64,000 nt of DNA. Origin: an uncultured bacterium. Its GTDB lineage: Bacteria > Bacillota_I > Bacilli_A > RFN20 > CAG-826. The position numbers were made by a program, and so were the translations under genes. The DNA lies in the NCBI GenBank assembly GCA_949300345.1, contig CASGDR010000006.1, positions 1 to 64,000 of the forward strand, given 5' to 3'. Under the pieces are notes generated by a model, which was not told where the DNA came from, did not search any database, and saw only the letters and a program-made list of their open reading frames with translations. Positions 40,523-49,689 of this stretch are shown here, in pieces. Position 1 is the first letter of the stretch. Every line of letters starts with the position of its first letter.

Positions 40523-41914
40523 CTAGCCGATCGACCCCGCCATATCCATTTTGATGAGTTGGTTGAGTTCTACCGCATACTCCATGGGCAATTCCTTGGA
40601 GAAGGGTTCGATGAAGCCCATGACGATCATCTGGGTGGCTTCTTCCTCGCTTAGTCCCCTGGACATCAGGTAGAAGAGTTGATCCTCATTGATCTTGCTG
40701 ACCGTGGCTTCGTGTTCGATATAGCTATCCTCATTGAGGATTTCCGATTTTGGCAAAGTGTCCGAGCGGCTTAGATCATCAAGGAGCAAGGTATCGCATT
40801 CGACATGGGCATGGGCATTGAGGGCACTGGGGTGCATCCTGACCGTTCCGCGGTAGTTGACCACGCCCCCGCCCCTACCGATGGACTTGGAGATGATGGT
40901 GGAAGAAGTATCTTCCCCGATATGGATCATCCTGGCCCCGGCATCCTGGTATTGGCCTTTTCCGGCCACGGCGATGGAGATGCAGGTGCCTTTGGCGCCC
41001 CTACCCTCCAAAATGCAGGCCGGGTACTTCATGTTGGTCTGGCTACCGATATTGCCATCGATCCATTCCATGAGCCCATCATCGAGGACCCTAGCCCGCT
41101 TGGTGACCAGATTGACGATGTTGTTGGACCAGTTCTGAACCGTCGAATAACGGCATGTGGCGCCTTTGCCCACATGGATTTCCACGACGGCGGCATGTAG
41201 CGATTCCTTGGAATACACCGGCGCGGTGCAGCCTTCAACATAATGGACGTCGGCCCCGTCATCGACGATGATGAGGGTGCGTTCGAATTGCCCGGTCTTC
41301 TCGTTGTTGATGCGGAAATAGGATTGTAGAGGCTTATCCAGATGGACCCCTTTGGGCACATAGATGAAGGAACCTCCGCTCCAGACGGCACCGTTTAGGG
41401 CCGTGAACTTATTGTCGGCAAAAGGGACGATGCTGCCGAAATACTTCTTAAAGATATCCGGGCACATCTTCAGTCCCATGTCGGTCGAAAGGAAAATGAC
41501 CCCCTTCTCTTCGGCTTCCTTGAGCATGTTGTGGTAGACCACTTCCGATTCGAATTGGGTGGATACGCCGGAGAGGAACTTCCTTTCGGCTTCGGGAATG
41601 CCTAGCTTCTCGAAGGTGTTCTTGATGGATTCGGGGACCTTGTCCCAGGAATTCTCTTCGCTTGAGACATTTCTTCTGAAATAGGTATAGGAATCAAAAT
41701 CGAGGTCCTTGAGGTTAGGGCCAAAGGAGGGTAGCGGCATGGCTTTGAAGGCCTTCAGACACTTGAGGCGGAACTCCAGCATCCAATCGGGTTCGCCCTT
41801 GGCCTTGGAGATGGATCTGACCACCTCTTCGCTTAAGCCTTTGCCGGTCGAAAAAATCTCATCGGCATCGGTCGTGAATCCGTATTTGTATTCTTCCTCG
41901 GGGATGTAGCTCAT
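40523..41914 (-). CDS. sufB: Fe-S cluster assembly scaffold SufB
   Basis: A 463-residue beta-helix protein of the SUF scaffold. Characteristic stretches are [36 protein letters not shown] with the scaffold Cys, [13 protein letters not shown] and the C-terminal [14 protein letters not shown]. With SufC and SufD it forms the SufBC2D complex on which clusters are built from sulfur delivered by SufS and SufU. It overlaps sufU by four bases and is followed directly by mnmG. Confidence 0.97.
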   Translation of the reverse strand: MSYIPEEEYKYGFTTDADEIFSTGKGLSEEVVRSISKAKGEPDWMLEFRLKCLKAFKAMPLPSFGPNLKDLDFDSYTYFRRNVSSEENSWDKVPESIKNTFEKLGIPEAERKFLSGVSTQFESEVVYHNMLKEAEEKGVIFLSTDMGLKMCPDIFKKYFGSIVPFADNKFTALNGAVWSGGSFIYVPKGVHLDKPLQSYFRINNEKTGQFERTLIIVDDGADVHYVEGCTAPVYSKESLHAAVVEIHVGKGATCRYSTVQNWSNNIVNLVTKRARVLDDGLMEWIDGNIGSQTNMKYPACILEGRGAKGTCISIAVAGKGQYQDAGARMIHIGEDTSSTIISKSIGRGGGVVNYRGTVRMHPSALNAHAHVECDTLLLDDLSRSDTLPKSEILNEDSYIEHEATVSKINEDQLFYLMSRGLSEEEATQMIVMGFIEPFSKELPMEYAVELNQLIKMDMAGSIG

Positions 41915-42351
41915 TCTTCTTCCTTATGGAGCATGTCCAAAACAGTGGTCCAGCCCATCGTGGCGCAGTGGATGCGTCCGGCTTGCTTGGAGGTGTTCAT
42001 GAAGGCCATGGCTTCGTCAAGGACCTCCCCGTCATAGGGCTCTTCCCTGATCATCTTCAGGTACTCTTGGATGATATGCTCGGCTTCTTTCTTGGATTTT
42101 CCGATTACCAGATCGCAAAGGATGTCGGTCGAGGCCTTGGAGATGGTGCAGGCCACCCCTTCGAACATCGCATCCTTGACGACCCCGTCTTTATATAAAA
42201 GATACATGTCGAAATCGTCGATGCAGTTGGTGCTGGAGGCATGGACTTTCTCATAGCCCTCGTCACTAGGAACCCCGAAATGCCTAGGATTGGCATAGTG
42301 GTCCATGATGATTTCCCGCATGATCTGCGGAGTCAGCTCAAAAGTAGGCAT
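41911..42351 (-). CDS. sufU: Zinc-dependent sulfurtransferase SufU
   Basis: A 146-residue IscU-like protein of the Gram-positive SUF system. The zinc ligands appear as Cys in TNCIDDFD (near residue 42, with the nearby Asp), Cys in ACTISKAS near 67, and Cys in IHCATMGW near 127. SufU accepts persulfide from SufS and passes it on rather than acting as a classical scaffold. It overlaps sufS by 14 bases and sufB by four. Confidence 0.93.
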   Translation of the reverse strand: MPTFELTPQIMREIIMDHYANPRHFGVPSDEGYEKVHASSTNCIDDFDMYLLYKDGVVKDAMFEGVACTISKASTDILCDLVIGKSKKEAEHIIQEYLKMIREEPYDGEVLDEAMAFMNTSKQAGRIHCATMGWTTVLDMLHKEEE

Positions 42352-43570
42352 CGAGGAACTCCTTTCCGTGGCTCACGGCATCGGCAAGCACATCGATCTC
42401 TTCTTTGATGGTATAGAAATAGAAGCTGGCCCTAATGGTCGCCACCGTGCCGAGGAAATCCATCAGGATCTTGGCGCAGTGCTGGCCGCTTCTTACGGCA
42501 ATGCCTTTGGAATTTAGGAAGGTCGCCCCGTCCTGGGCAAAGACATCCTTGATGTTGAAGGTCACGATCGCGGCTTCCGAATGGGGATTATAAATGTGGG
42601 CCATGCCGGTTTCCTGAAGTTTCTTCACGGCATAGGCCTTGAGGTCTTTTTCATACTCTTCGATGTTGGACATCCCGATCCCCTCGAGATACTCAATGGC
42701 AGCCCTTAGTCCCAAGATCCCCTCGAGGTTCTGGGTTCCGGCTTCGAAGCGCATCGGAGGAGCGAGGTAGGAAGCATCCCCGCACATGTCGAACTTGGCG
42801 TTGTTGCCCCCTCCGGTCATGAAGGGTTCCATCATCGATAGGAGTTCGTACTTACCATATAAGACCCCGATTCCGGTCGGGCCTAATAGCTTATGTCCCG
42901 AAAAGGATAGGAAATCGACGTCCGTATAGGAAACATCGGTCTTTTTATGGGGTACAGATTGGGCTCCGTCGACTGAAAGGAGAGCTCCGTGGGAGTGGAC
43001 TATTGCGGCGAATTCCTTTAGATTTAGGCAATAACCTAGGACATTGGTCACCTCGGCTAGGGAGACGATCTTTACCTTATCGGACATGGCTTTGCTGAGG
43101 TTTTCCTTAGTGAGCCTACCCTCCTCATCAAGGGGGATGAAACGGACCTTGGCCCCGGTCATTTCCGAGACCTTGTACCAAGGAAGGACATTGGAGGCAT
43201 GCTCGGCTTCACTAAGGAGGATCTCATCCCCTTCATGGAGGTATTTGGCCCCATAGCCGAAGGCCACCAGGTTCAAGGAGCCGGTCGTGCCGGAAGTAAA
43301 GACGACCTCGGAGGACTTGGGCGCATTGATGAAGTGCCTTACCCTCTCGCGGGTCAGTTCGACTTCCCTATCCATGTTGGCACATAGGTCATAGTCGCCC
43401 CTATGGGCATTCGAGGTCTCGTCGGAAAGGTATTTGGCTACCGCCTGGATGACGCAGTCTGGCTTGAAGGTAGTCGAGGCATTGTCGAGGAAAACAAGGG
43501 GTTTGCCCTGCATCGACTTCCCGCTTCTTAGCATAGGGAAGTCTTTCCTATAAAGCTTGGGTTCTAGCAT
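42338..43570 (-). CDS. sufS: Cysteine desulfurase SufS
   Basis: A 410-residue PLP enzyme that takes sulfur from cysteine. The PLP lysine is in FLSFSGHKLLGPTG near residues 217-230, substrate motifs are SEAEHASNVLPW and VDGAQSVPH, and the catalytic Cys is in VRSGQHCAK near 367. This short active-site loop is typical of type II desulfurases that need SufU. It overlaps sufD by one base and sufU by 14. Confidence 0.96.
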   Translation of the reverse strand: MLEPKLYRKDFPMLRSGKSMQGKPLVFLDNASTTFKPDCVIQAVAKYLSDETSNAHRGDYDLCANMDREVELTRERVRHFINAPKSSEVVFTSGTTGSLNLVAFGYGAKYLHEGDEILLSEAEHASNVLPWYKVSEMTGAKVRFIPLDEEGRLTKENLSKAMSDKVKIVSLAEVTNVLGYCLNLKEFAAIVHSHGALLSVDGAQSVPHKKTDVSYTDVDFLSFSGHKLLGPTGIGVLYGKYELLSMMEPFMTGGGNNAKFDMCGDASYLAPPMRFEAGTQNLEGILGLRAAIEYLEGIGMSNIEEYEKDLKAYAVKKLQETGMAHIYNPHSEAAIVTFNIKDVFAQDGATFLNSKGIAVRSGQHCAKILMDFLGTVATIRASFYFYTIKEEIDVLADAVSHGKEFLDAYF

Positions 43571-44253
43571 CAGATGCCTCCTTCGATGGCCTCAAGGATC
43601 TTGCTGCCCTCCTCTTCGGGGAAATAGGCGGCAATGGGCTTGAGGTAGCCATAGGTAATAAGGGTGCGGGCTTCCTTCTCGCTTAACCCGCGCGACCTTA
43701 GATAAAACATGTGTTCGTCATTGAGGCGCCCCTCGACCGAGGCGTGTCCGGCTTCGACATCGTTTTCGTCGATCAGCAAGGTGGGGGAAGCCGAGACTTT
43801 GCAGTCCTTGTCAAAGACGATGATCTTCGCGGACTGCTTGGTCTTGGCCTTCTTGGCCCCTTTTCTGATATCCCCGGCCCCATAGAAGAGCAGGGTGGCT
43901 CCCGCCTCGGCAATTCCGTAGTTTTCGACATAGGCCTCGTTATGGCCGTTGAGGTGGGTGGCGTTGATTATGTATTCCTTCTTATAAGGACCCTTGGCCA
44001 AAACGGCCCCGTGGTAATGGAAGGAGGAAGCCGGATTTTCGAGTTTGGCGTTGACGATGACCTTGCTAGGCCCTTCCGAGAGGTCGGCAAAGGCGATTTC
44101 GGCCTCAGCGCCCTCTTCTATCTCAAGGTCGGCGACCAAGTCCTTGCCCTTGCCAAGATTGGCGAAAAGAAAGCGGGTTTTGCACCCTTTTTGGGCCATT
44201 AGGCTCAGTTTTGCAGGAAAATCCCCTATGTAGGAAACCGTCCTATTTTCCAT
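43570..44253 (-). CDS. sufD: Short SufD-like Fe-S assembly protein
   Basis: A 227-residue protein whose C-terminal half is clearly SufB/SufD-like (ASPTLLIDENDVEAGHASVEG, then YLRSRGLSEKEARTLITYGYL). It has roughly half the length of SufD elsewhere (often 350-430), so the N-terminal part of the beta-helix is missing. No frameshift is seen: it starts inside sufC's end (11-base overlap) and runs straight to sufS. It should still form the SufBC2D scaffold with SufB, but that is inference. Confidence 0.88.
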   Translation of the reverse strand: MENRTVSYIGDFPAKLSLMAQKGCKTRFLFANLGKGKDLVADLEIEEGAEAEIAFADLSEGPSKVIVNAKLENPASSFHYHGAVLAKGPYKKEYIINATHLNGHNEAYVENYGIAEAGATLLFYGAGDIRKGAKKAKTKQSAKIIVFDKDCKVSASPTLLIDENDVEAGHASVEGRLNDEHMFYLRSRGLSEKEARTLITYGYLKPIAAYFPEEEGSKILEAIEGGI

Positions 44254-45067
44254 TCAAAGCCACCTTGGTAGCGCAGCTGCCGATCGAGATTTTGTTCTGG
44301 GGCTTATCATCCTTTTCCAAAGAGATGCCGTACTCGCGCTTGAGCCATTCATAGCCCTCGTGGTCGATCTTGCTGGCCAGTTCGGGTCCGCCTTCGATGG
44401 CGATTTGCCCGTTGACCAAGACCACCGTGCGGGTGGGGTGGACCAATTCGAAGAGGCGTTCGTAATGGGAGACCACGACGAAGCCGGTTCCCTTTTCCTT
44501 CTGGGCGTTGATGGCATTGGCTACGATCTTCATCGCGTCCACATCCAAACCGGAGTCGGTTTCATCAAGGAAGGCGAAGGTCGGCTGTAGCAAAAGCATC
44601 TGGAGGATTTCGTTCCTCTTCTTTTCCCCGCCCGAGAAGCCTTCGTTGAGGTTCCTCGAACTCATTTCAAAGGGGATGCCCATGGCCTTGTAGGCGCTTT
44701 GCAGGGACTTGTAGAACTCGGCTAGGCTCATCGGCTTTTGGCGATGGGCATTCATCATCGACTTGTAAAAGTCAGCGGAGTTCAGGCCCGGGACCTCGCT
44801 GGGATTCTGCATGGCTAAGAAGAGGCCGCGGCGCGATCTGAGGTCGGGTCCCATGGCCAAAAGATCCTCGCCGTCTAGGGTGATGCTTCCCGCGGTAACT
44901 TCGTAGCGGGGGTTGCCCATAAGTACGGCAAGCAGGGTGGATTTTCCGTGTCCGTTAGGTCCTAAAACCGCGAGGGTTTCTGAGGAATCTATGCTTAGAT
45001 CCACTCCTTTTAGTATTTCTTTTCCGGGTATTCCGGCATGTAGTCCTTTGATATCGATTCTGGCCAT
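44243..45067 (-). CDS. sufC: Fe-S assembly ATPase SufC
   Basis: A 274-residue ABC-type ATPase that drives conformational change in the SufBCD scaffold. Walker A is GPNGHGKST near residues 35-43, the signature FSGGEKKRNE near 145 is the form typical of SufC, Walker B is FAFLDETDSGLD near 166-177, and the H-loop is SHYE. It is first in the operon; a TATACA-type -10 box lies about 20 bases upstream, with no strong ribosome binding site. Confidence 0.96.
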   Translation of the reverse strand: MARIDIKGLHAGIPGKEILKGVDLSIDSSETLAVLGPNGHGKSTLLAVLMGNPRYEVTAGSITLDGEDLLAMGPDLRSRRGLFLAMQNPSEVPGLNSADFYKSMMNAHRQKPMSLAEFYKSLQSAYKAMGIPFEMSSRNLNEGFSGGEKKRNEILQMLLLQPTFAFLDETDSGLDVDAMKIVANAINAQKEKGTGFVVVSHYERLFELVHPTRTVVLVNGQIAIEGGPELASKIDHEGYEWLKREYGISLEKDDKPQNKISIGSCATKVALNGK

Positions 45068-45169
45068 AATTTCTTATCCGGGCGTTATTGTATAGCGACC
45101 TTAATCCCTTTCCAAACAATAAGGGAAAAGCCACCATAAGGGGACCTTTGGAGGAGCCACAATTACTGG

Positions 45170-45198
45170 TTGCAAGCATTCTCTTTAGAGAATAGACT
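45170..45198 (+). promoter_or_regulatory. Promoter with palindromic operator before the PrsA-like gene
   Basis: TTGCAA-N17-TAGACT. The spacer contains the perfect palindrome ATTCTCTTTAGAGAAT (45178-45193), which overlaps the -10 box by one base and would let a bound repressor block polymerase. Confidence 0.6.
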
Positions 45199-45249
45199 TA
45201 TTGCGCAACTTTAAAAGGTTGGTTTTTTATTGGAGGAGCATCCCCGCAC

Positions 45250-47379
45250 ATGAAGACAAAGAAGAAAGCGTACGCGATGCTTGGCCTATTCGTAGGCGCC
45301 CTGGCCCTAACCGGCTGTAACGGAGCGACCGAAGATACCAAGGGCAACATCCTCACCTATGTGGACGCCGACGGGAACGTCGTCGGCTACACTGCCGAGG
45401 AACTGCTGTGGAACTACCAAGCTAACGGAACCGCACTTTCGACCGAATTCGACCGGATCTATGAAGTCCTGATCCGGAAGTACTACAGCCAGGAATCCCA
45501 GAGCGCTGAGTACAACAACATCCTGAACAACGCGACCAACGCCGTGAAGTCCGATCAGGAAACCGCACAGAGCAACGCCACGGCCAACGGCACCAGCTAC
45601 GAGACCGAGATGCAGACCATCCTCGACAGCCACTCCGTCGACAACCTCGACGAACTGCTCGAGTACTACATCTACAACGGCACATCCGAATTCCCCGGAG
45701 AGAAGGACACCTTCGAGGACAATTTCTATGCCGATAACGTAGAAGCGATGCGCGATGGCTCGACCCAGGGCCTCGACCACGCTAGCGACGATCCCCTATT
45801 CCCCTCTTCCGAGGAATACGGCATCGGCAACAGCGGCTGGCTCAAGGAAGAAATCCCCTACCACGTCCGCCACGTGCTCATCAATGTCTCGGCTACCTAT
45901 AGCAACTTCGTCAATGGCGAAATCACCATGGATGACGGCATCAAGCTCAGCAACGCCATCTTCGCCATGGCCGGCGTCAACTTCATCGCCGATACCAATA
46001 ACTACGAGTCTCTCGGAACCCTCACCCCGGTGAGCGGTTCTTCCCGCCAGAGCTTCGGGCAGATTGCCCTCCAGTATTCCGACGATACCACCAGCGCCGT
46101 CAACTACGGCGACCTCGGACTGATGGCGGATAGCTATGTGAACGAATTCCGCCTCGGCGTCTATGCCTATGAGTCTCTATATAATGAAGAGGTTAAGGCT
46201 AGCCCCTACTGGCAGGCCAATGTCGCCCAGATCACTCCGGGCCTAAAGAAGGATGCCACCAGCCAGAGCGACGTGGACGACGAACAGACCGTCGGCATGG
46301 CCGAAAATAGCCCGACCGTCAACGAATACTTCAATGACCTCGGCATCGGCACCATCCCCTTCGGCGCCGTCGTGGCTTTGGCTAGGACCAGCGCCACTTC
46401 CGCTTGGGAAAGGGATAGCAACAACCTGCCGGTCAACGACAACATCGCGACCACCTATCCGCGCAACATCATCTTCAACAAGTACTTCAACAAGCACAAT
46501 GTCTGCGTGATCACCCCCAACGAGATCGCCTTCAATGACCAGACCGGCCAGATCTCCGCGGACTCCGAGGAAGGCGTCTATAGCCAAGACTACGGTGCCC
46601 TCCCCGGCTTCTCCACTTACGACACCACCAACGTTTTGCCCCAGTTCCAGAACAATGTCCTGACCAACTCCGAAGGACAGATCATCCTGGCCGTGAGGGC
46701 CGGAACCTCGGATTATACCGGCATCCACTTCATCGTCATCCAGCGCGACGGGCTTAGCCAGTACGGTTCCAGCCTCGTCGAGGGATCCTACAAGATGAAT
46801 ACCGCCAAGACCGACGGCGTGGCCGACCTCTCCGAGTACTACACCCTCTACACCACCAACGAGTCCAACTACCCGAAGAGCTCCTCCGGCAATGACCTGA
46901 CCACCTATGTCAACTACAACACCCAGGCGGTCACCGGCGGGGACAACAACCAAACCTCCCGCGTTTCCACCATCCGCGACGAAATCGAAGGCTATAGCGA
47001 TGCCATCTCGACCTACATCTTCCAGGACCTCATCGAAGGCGACGGAACCGAAGGCAAGATCGAATTCACCAATAGCCGCATCGAGTCCGACATGCAGCGC
47101 TACATCCGTCTGCGCCGCACCTCGGCCGTGGATGAGGAATTCGAGACCTTCAAGGATGCTTGGCTTAGCTACGCCGAGCTACTGACCGCTCAGGAAAGCG
47201 CCCGCACCTTCGGCTACATCGTCGATGACCAAGGCAATGTCAGGGCCCCCACCAGCGCCGAAGCCTCCGAGAACAACCCGAGGCTCGTCCCCGAAAGATG
47301 CGCCATCGGCTTCAAAGGCGACAAGACCAGCAATGCCGACTGGCAGGAAGGAGGAGTCTGCTATTATGTCAACAACTAA
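45250..47379 (+). CDS. PrsA-like foldase lipoprotein
   Basis: A 709-residue lipoprotein. Signal peptide with lipobox LALTGC, lipidated Cys near residue 23. A SurA/PrsA-like N-terminal region precedes a parvulin-type domain: VRHVLINV near 210 and QYSDDTTSAVNYGDLGLM near 276-293, resembling the family's YS-D...GDLG core. A second, weaker copy (IHFIVIQRDGL) lies near 495. Such proteins fold secreted proteins outside the membrane. The gene is roughly twice the usual length, and its codons are strongly C-ending, suggesting high expression. It is co-transcribed with the next lipoprotein gene and has a GGAGG site. Confidence 0.8.
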   Translation: MKTKKKAYAMLGLFVGALALTGCNGATEDTKGNILTYVDADGNVVGYTAEELLWNYQANGTALSTEFDRIYEVLIRKYYSQESQSAEYNNILNNATNAVKSDQETAQSNATANGTSYETEMQTILDSHSVDNLDELLEYYIYNGTSEFPGEKDTFEDNFYADNVEAMRDGSTQGLDHASDDPLFPSSEEYGIGNSGWLKEEIPYHVRHVLINVSATYSNFVNGEITMDDGIKLSNAIFAMAGVNFIADTNNYESLGTLTPVSGSSRQSFGQIALQYSDDTTSAVNYGDLGLMADSYVNEFRLGVYAYESLYNEEVKASPYWQANVAQITPGLKKDATSQSDVDDEQTVGMAENSPTVNEYFNDLGIGTIPFGAVVALARTSATSAWERDSNNLPVNDNIATTYPRNIIFNKYFNKHNVCVITPNEIAFNDQTGQISADSEEGVYSQDYGALPGFSTYDTTNVLPQFQNNVLTNSEGQIILAVRAGTSDYTGIHFIVIQRDGLSQYGSSLVEGSYKMNTAKTDGVADLSEYYTLYTTNESNYPKSSSGNDLTTYVNYNTQAVTGGDNNQTSRVSTIRDEIEGYSDAISTYIFQDLIEGDGTEGKIEFTNSRIESDMQRYIRLRRTSAVDEEFETFKDAWLSYAELLTAQESARTFGYIVDDQGNVRAPTSAEASENNPRLVPERCAIGFKGDKTSNADWQEGGVCYYVNN

Positions 47380-49084
47380 GAAGGCAAAGGCCCTTGCGGT
47401 ATTCTCCGCCGTGGCCGCCGCGGCCCTAGTAAGCGGCTGCAACGCCGTTGAGGCCCGTCCCGCCGACAGCTTCTACTACGACACCATCCTCAATCTGGAA
47501 AACATCGTCAACAACCAGATGAAGGAAATCTATGATTCCGTAGTCACGGCTGGGGACACCAACTCCGAAACCATCCTCAACAACATCCTCTACATCTATG
47601 CCGAGACCACCTTCGGCTCCTTCTATGGCGAAAACGGGCTCAAGGCCGCCGTCACCAGCGGCAATGCCGAACAGCTGAAGGCCATCGCCGACACCTATGG
47701 CGTCTATGAAGGCAACACCGAGCTGGTCAAACAGCTCTACAAAAACGTGGTCTACTCCATCGAGGAAACCTTCCTCGGCTATGTGACCGAGACCACCTAC
47801 CAGACCCGCAACGTCTTCTATGAAGAGGACTTCTACGATGCCCAGATCGCGGCCTACTATGACCTCGACGAGGCCACCGAATTCGGCCGCAAGCTGGTCG
47901 ATGGCTCCCTTCGTCTGGAAGAAGGCACCCTCGGTACCGCCGACACCCTGGTTGGAACCGATGCCTACTTCGTGGACATCCTCGACCGCTATGAGCCCTA
48001 CGTCGAGCAGGCTGTCTTGCCCGACATCTACCGTGACTTGCTCACCGGACAGTATCTAATCGGACAGAACTACCGCTCCTTGGGCCTAAGCTATGCCAGG
48101 AAAGTGGACATCATCTCCCTGAGCAACTCCACTTCCGACATGACCACCGAACTGGTCAATGCCTATGCCGACATCGTCATCAACGGCAATGACGCCTATC
48201 CCAATTACAAAGGCGTCTCCTACCTTGGCTTCGAATTCCTCTCCAACCTCTACAAGGGAACCTACGAGAGGGTCTACCGCAACACCCTGAGCGCGGAAGA
48301 ACAAACCGTTGCCGACGGGGCGGCCGCGGCCATCTATGCCCAGGCCGGTTGGACCCAGGAAACCTTCACTGGGGACGATCCCCTCGACGGAGGAACCTCT
48401 GCCACCTACTGGAAGCAGTCCAGCCTCGGACAGATCTATGAGGATTATTCAGAGTTGACCAACAACCGTTGGACCGATGACGAAACCATCCGCAGCGACT
48501 TCACCAACTCGGGTGCCTACGAGCCGGAAATCGGCTTTGTCATCAAGTACAACGAGCTGGTCGCCACCTCCCACACCGACCATAGCTGGTACACTTCTAC
48601 CGGCATGGCCGATGGCACCATCCCCTCGGCGATGCAGACCCGTCTATTCCGCATCAACGTTGCCAACGAAGTCGACTTCAACACCGACGATCAGGGCAAC
48701 TACCAGGACAACATGGAGATGGACTATGGCTGGTACCGCAACGGCGAGTACTTCCTGATCCCTGCCAACTACGAAGACGGCAGCACCACTCCCTATCTCG
48801 TCCTCGATAGCGGCACCTGGTACATGATCAAGGTCGAGGAAGCCGTGAAGACTTCCAAGCTCTCCGAGACCAATGACCAGAGCTATTCCAAGATGGCCAA
48901 GCACTCCGACGATCCCCTCTTCCTAGATGAGATCGTCCGCGAAGTCTCCGGGCTACTCTCGGATAACTCCACCTACACCAATACCGCCAACCAATACTAC
49001 GTAGAGCAGATGGCCATCACCTTCCATGACGATGACGTCTACAACTACTTCAAATCCACCTTCTCGACCCTATACAACGACTAA
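47366..49084 (+). CDS. Large secreted lipoprotein, possibly a diverged PrsA paralogue
   Basis: A 572-residue lipoprotein with lipobox ALVSGC, Cys near 25. No catalytic domain is recognisable. Like its neighbour it is rich in Asn, Thr, Tyr, Asp and Glu, has the same C-ending codon bias, and shares a SDDPLF motif (near 515 here, near 180 in the neighbour). A WYMIKVEEAV segment near 490 resembles the end of a parvulin domain. The start at 47366 has a GGAGG site 11 bases upstream and overlaps the previous gene by 14. It may be a partner or non-catalytic paralogue of the PrsA-like protein; this is inference. Confidence 0.72.
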   Translation: MSTTKKAKALAVFSAVAAAALVSGCNAVEARPADSFYYDTILNLENIVNNQMKEIYDSVVTAGDTNSETILNNILYIYAETTFGSFYGENGLKAAVTSGNAEQLKAIADTYGVYEGNTELVKQLYKNVVYSIEETFLGYVTETTYQTRNVFYEEDFYDAQIAAYYDLDEATEFGRKLVDGSLRLEEGTLGTADTLVGTDAYFVDILDRYEPYVEQAVLPDIYRDLLTGQYLIGQNYRSLGLSYARKVDIISLSNSTSDMTTELVNAYADIVINGNDAYPNYKGVSYLGFEFLSNLYKGTYERVYRNTLSAEEQTVADGAAAAIYAQAGWTQETFTGDDPLDGGTSATYWKQSSLGQIYEDYSELTNNRWTDDETIRSDFTNSGAYEPEIGFVIKYNELVATSHTDHSWYTSTGMADGTIPSAMQTRLFRINVANEVDFNTDDQGNYQDNMEMDYGWYRNGEYFLIPANYEDGSTTPYLVLDSGTWYMIKVEEAVKTSKLSETNDQSYSKMAKHSDDPLFLDEIVREVSGLLSDNSTYTNTANQYYVEQMAITFHDDDVYNYFKSTFSTLYND

Positions 49085-49092
49085 AAGGGTTC

Positions 49093-49098
49093 TATAAT
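49093..49098 (+). promoter_or_regulatory. -10 box upstream of the HIT gene
   Basis: TATAAT lies ten bases past the lipoprotein stop and two bases before the terminator hairpin; no clear -35 box. It could start the HIT transcript, whose ATG at 49141 has an AGGAG site. Confidence 0.4.
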
Positions 49099-49099
49099 C

Positions 49100-49124
49100 G
49101 GGGATGGGAAACCATCCCCTTTTC
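49100..49124 (+). terminator. Terminator of the lipoprotein operon
   Basis: GGGGATGG-GAAA-CCATCCCC hairpin followed by TTTTCT. Confidence 0.85.
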
Positions 49125-49140
49125 TATTAGGAGAACAGCA

Positions 49141-49554
49141 ATGAAAGACGTATTCTGCCGCATCATCGAGGGCGAAATCCCCTCCAACAAGGTCTATGAA
49201 GACGACGACGTCCTCGCCATCTTGGATATATCCCAGGCCACCAGGGGCCATACCTTGGTCATGCCCAAAGCCCATTACGAATCGATCCTCGATACCCCCA
49301 AAGCCATTCTCCATAAGGTCTACGACGTGGCCCAGCGCATCGCCCAGGCCATGGTCGCCGAACTGGGGGCCAAAGGGGTGAATATCCTCACCAACGCCAA
49401 GGAAATGGCCGGACAGACCGTACCCCACTTCCATGTCCATGTCATCCCCCGCTACATGGCCGGAGAAGGCGGCTTCATGATCGAGATGAAAAACAACGAA
49501 GGCAAGGAAGACCTGCCCCTACTGGTGGCGAAAATCACCCACGGCATGGATTGA
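49141..49554 (+). CDS. HIT family nucleotide-binding protein
   Basis: A 137-residue histidine-triad hydrolase/transferase of the Hint type. The start CRIIEGEIPSNKVYEDDDVLA and the active-site motif HFHVHVIPRY (near residues 98-107; HxHxH) are diagnostic. Members remove AMP from aminoacyl- and lysyl-adenylates or cleave dinucleoside polyphosphates. An AGGAG site precedes the ATG. It follows a terminator, so it is probably independently transcribed or fed by read-through. Confidence 0.94.
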   Translation: MKDVFCRIIEGEIPSNKVYEDDDVLAILDISQATRGHTLVMPKAHYESILDTPKAILHKVYDVAQRIAQAMVAELGAKGVNILTNAKEMAGQTVPHFHVHVIPRYMAGEGGFMIEMKNNEGKEDLPLLVAKITHGMD

Positions 49555-49656
49555 CAAATCACCAATTCTCCGCAAATATTGAATTAGGCAGAGGCGGATC
49601 GAATCGATATTGTAGTAGCGAAGCGAAAAATAACCGAATAGTAGATCCGCACTCGT
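49555..49656 (+). other. Intergenic stretch with a long stem-loop
   Basis: GCGGATC (49594-49600) and GATCCGC (49644-49650) would close a 57-base stem-loop with further short pairing inside. It is followed directly by a terminator. No credible open frame. It could be a small RNA or the 3' end of the HIT mRNA. Confidence 0.35.
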
Positions 49657-49689
49657 AGGACCATTGGAAAAACCCAATGGTCCTTTTTC
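49657..49689 (+). terminator. Strong terminator on the plus strand
   Basis: An 11-pair perfect hairpin (AGGACCATTGG / CCAATGGTCCT) followed by TTTTTCT. It faces the end of yhaM; the minus strand has no T-tract, so it works mainly in the plus direction. Confidence 0.85.

Noticed and set aside
46243..46953. 236-codon minus-strand frame inside the PrsA-like gene
   Set aside because: It is Gly/Val-rich as expected of an antisense shadow of a C-biased gene, with no independent signals.
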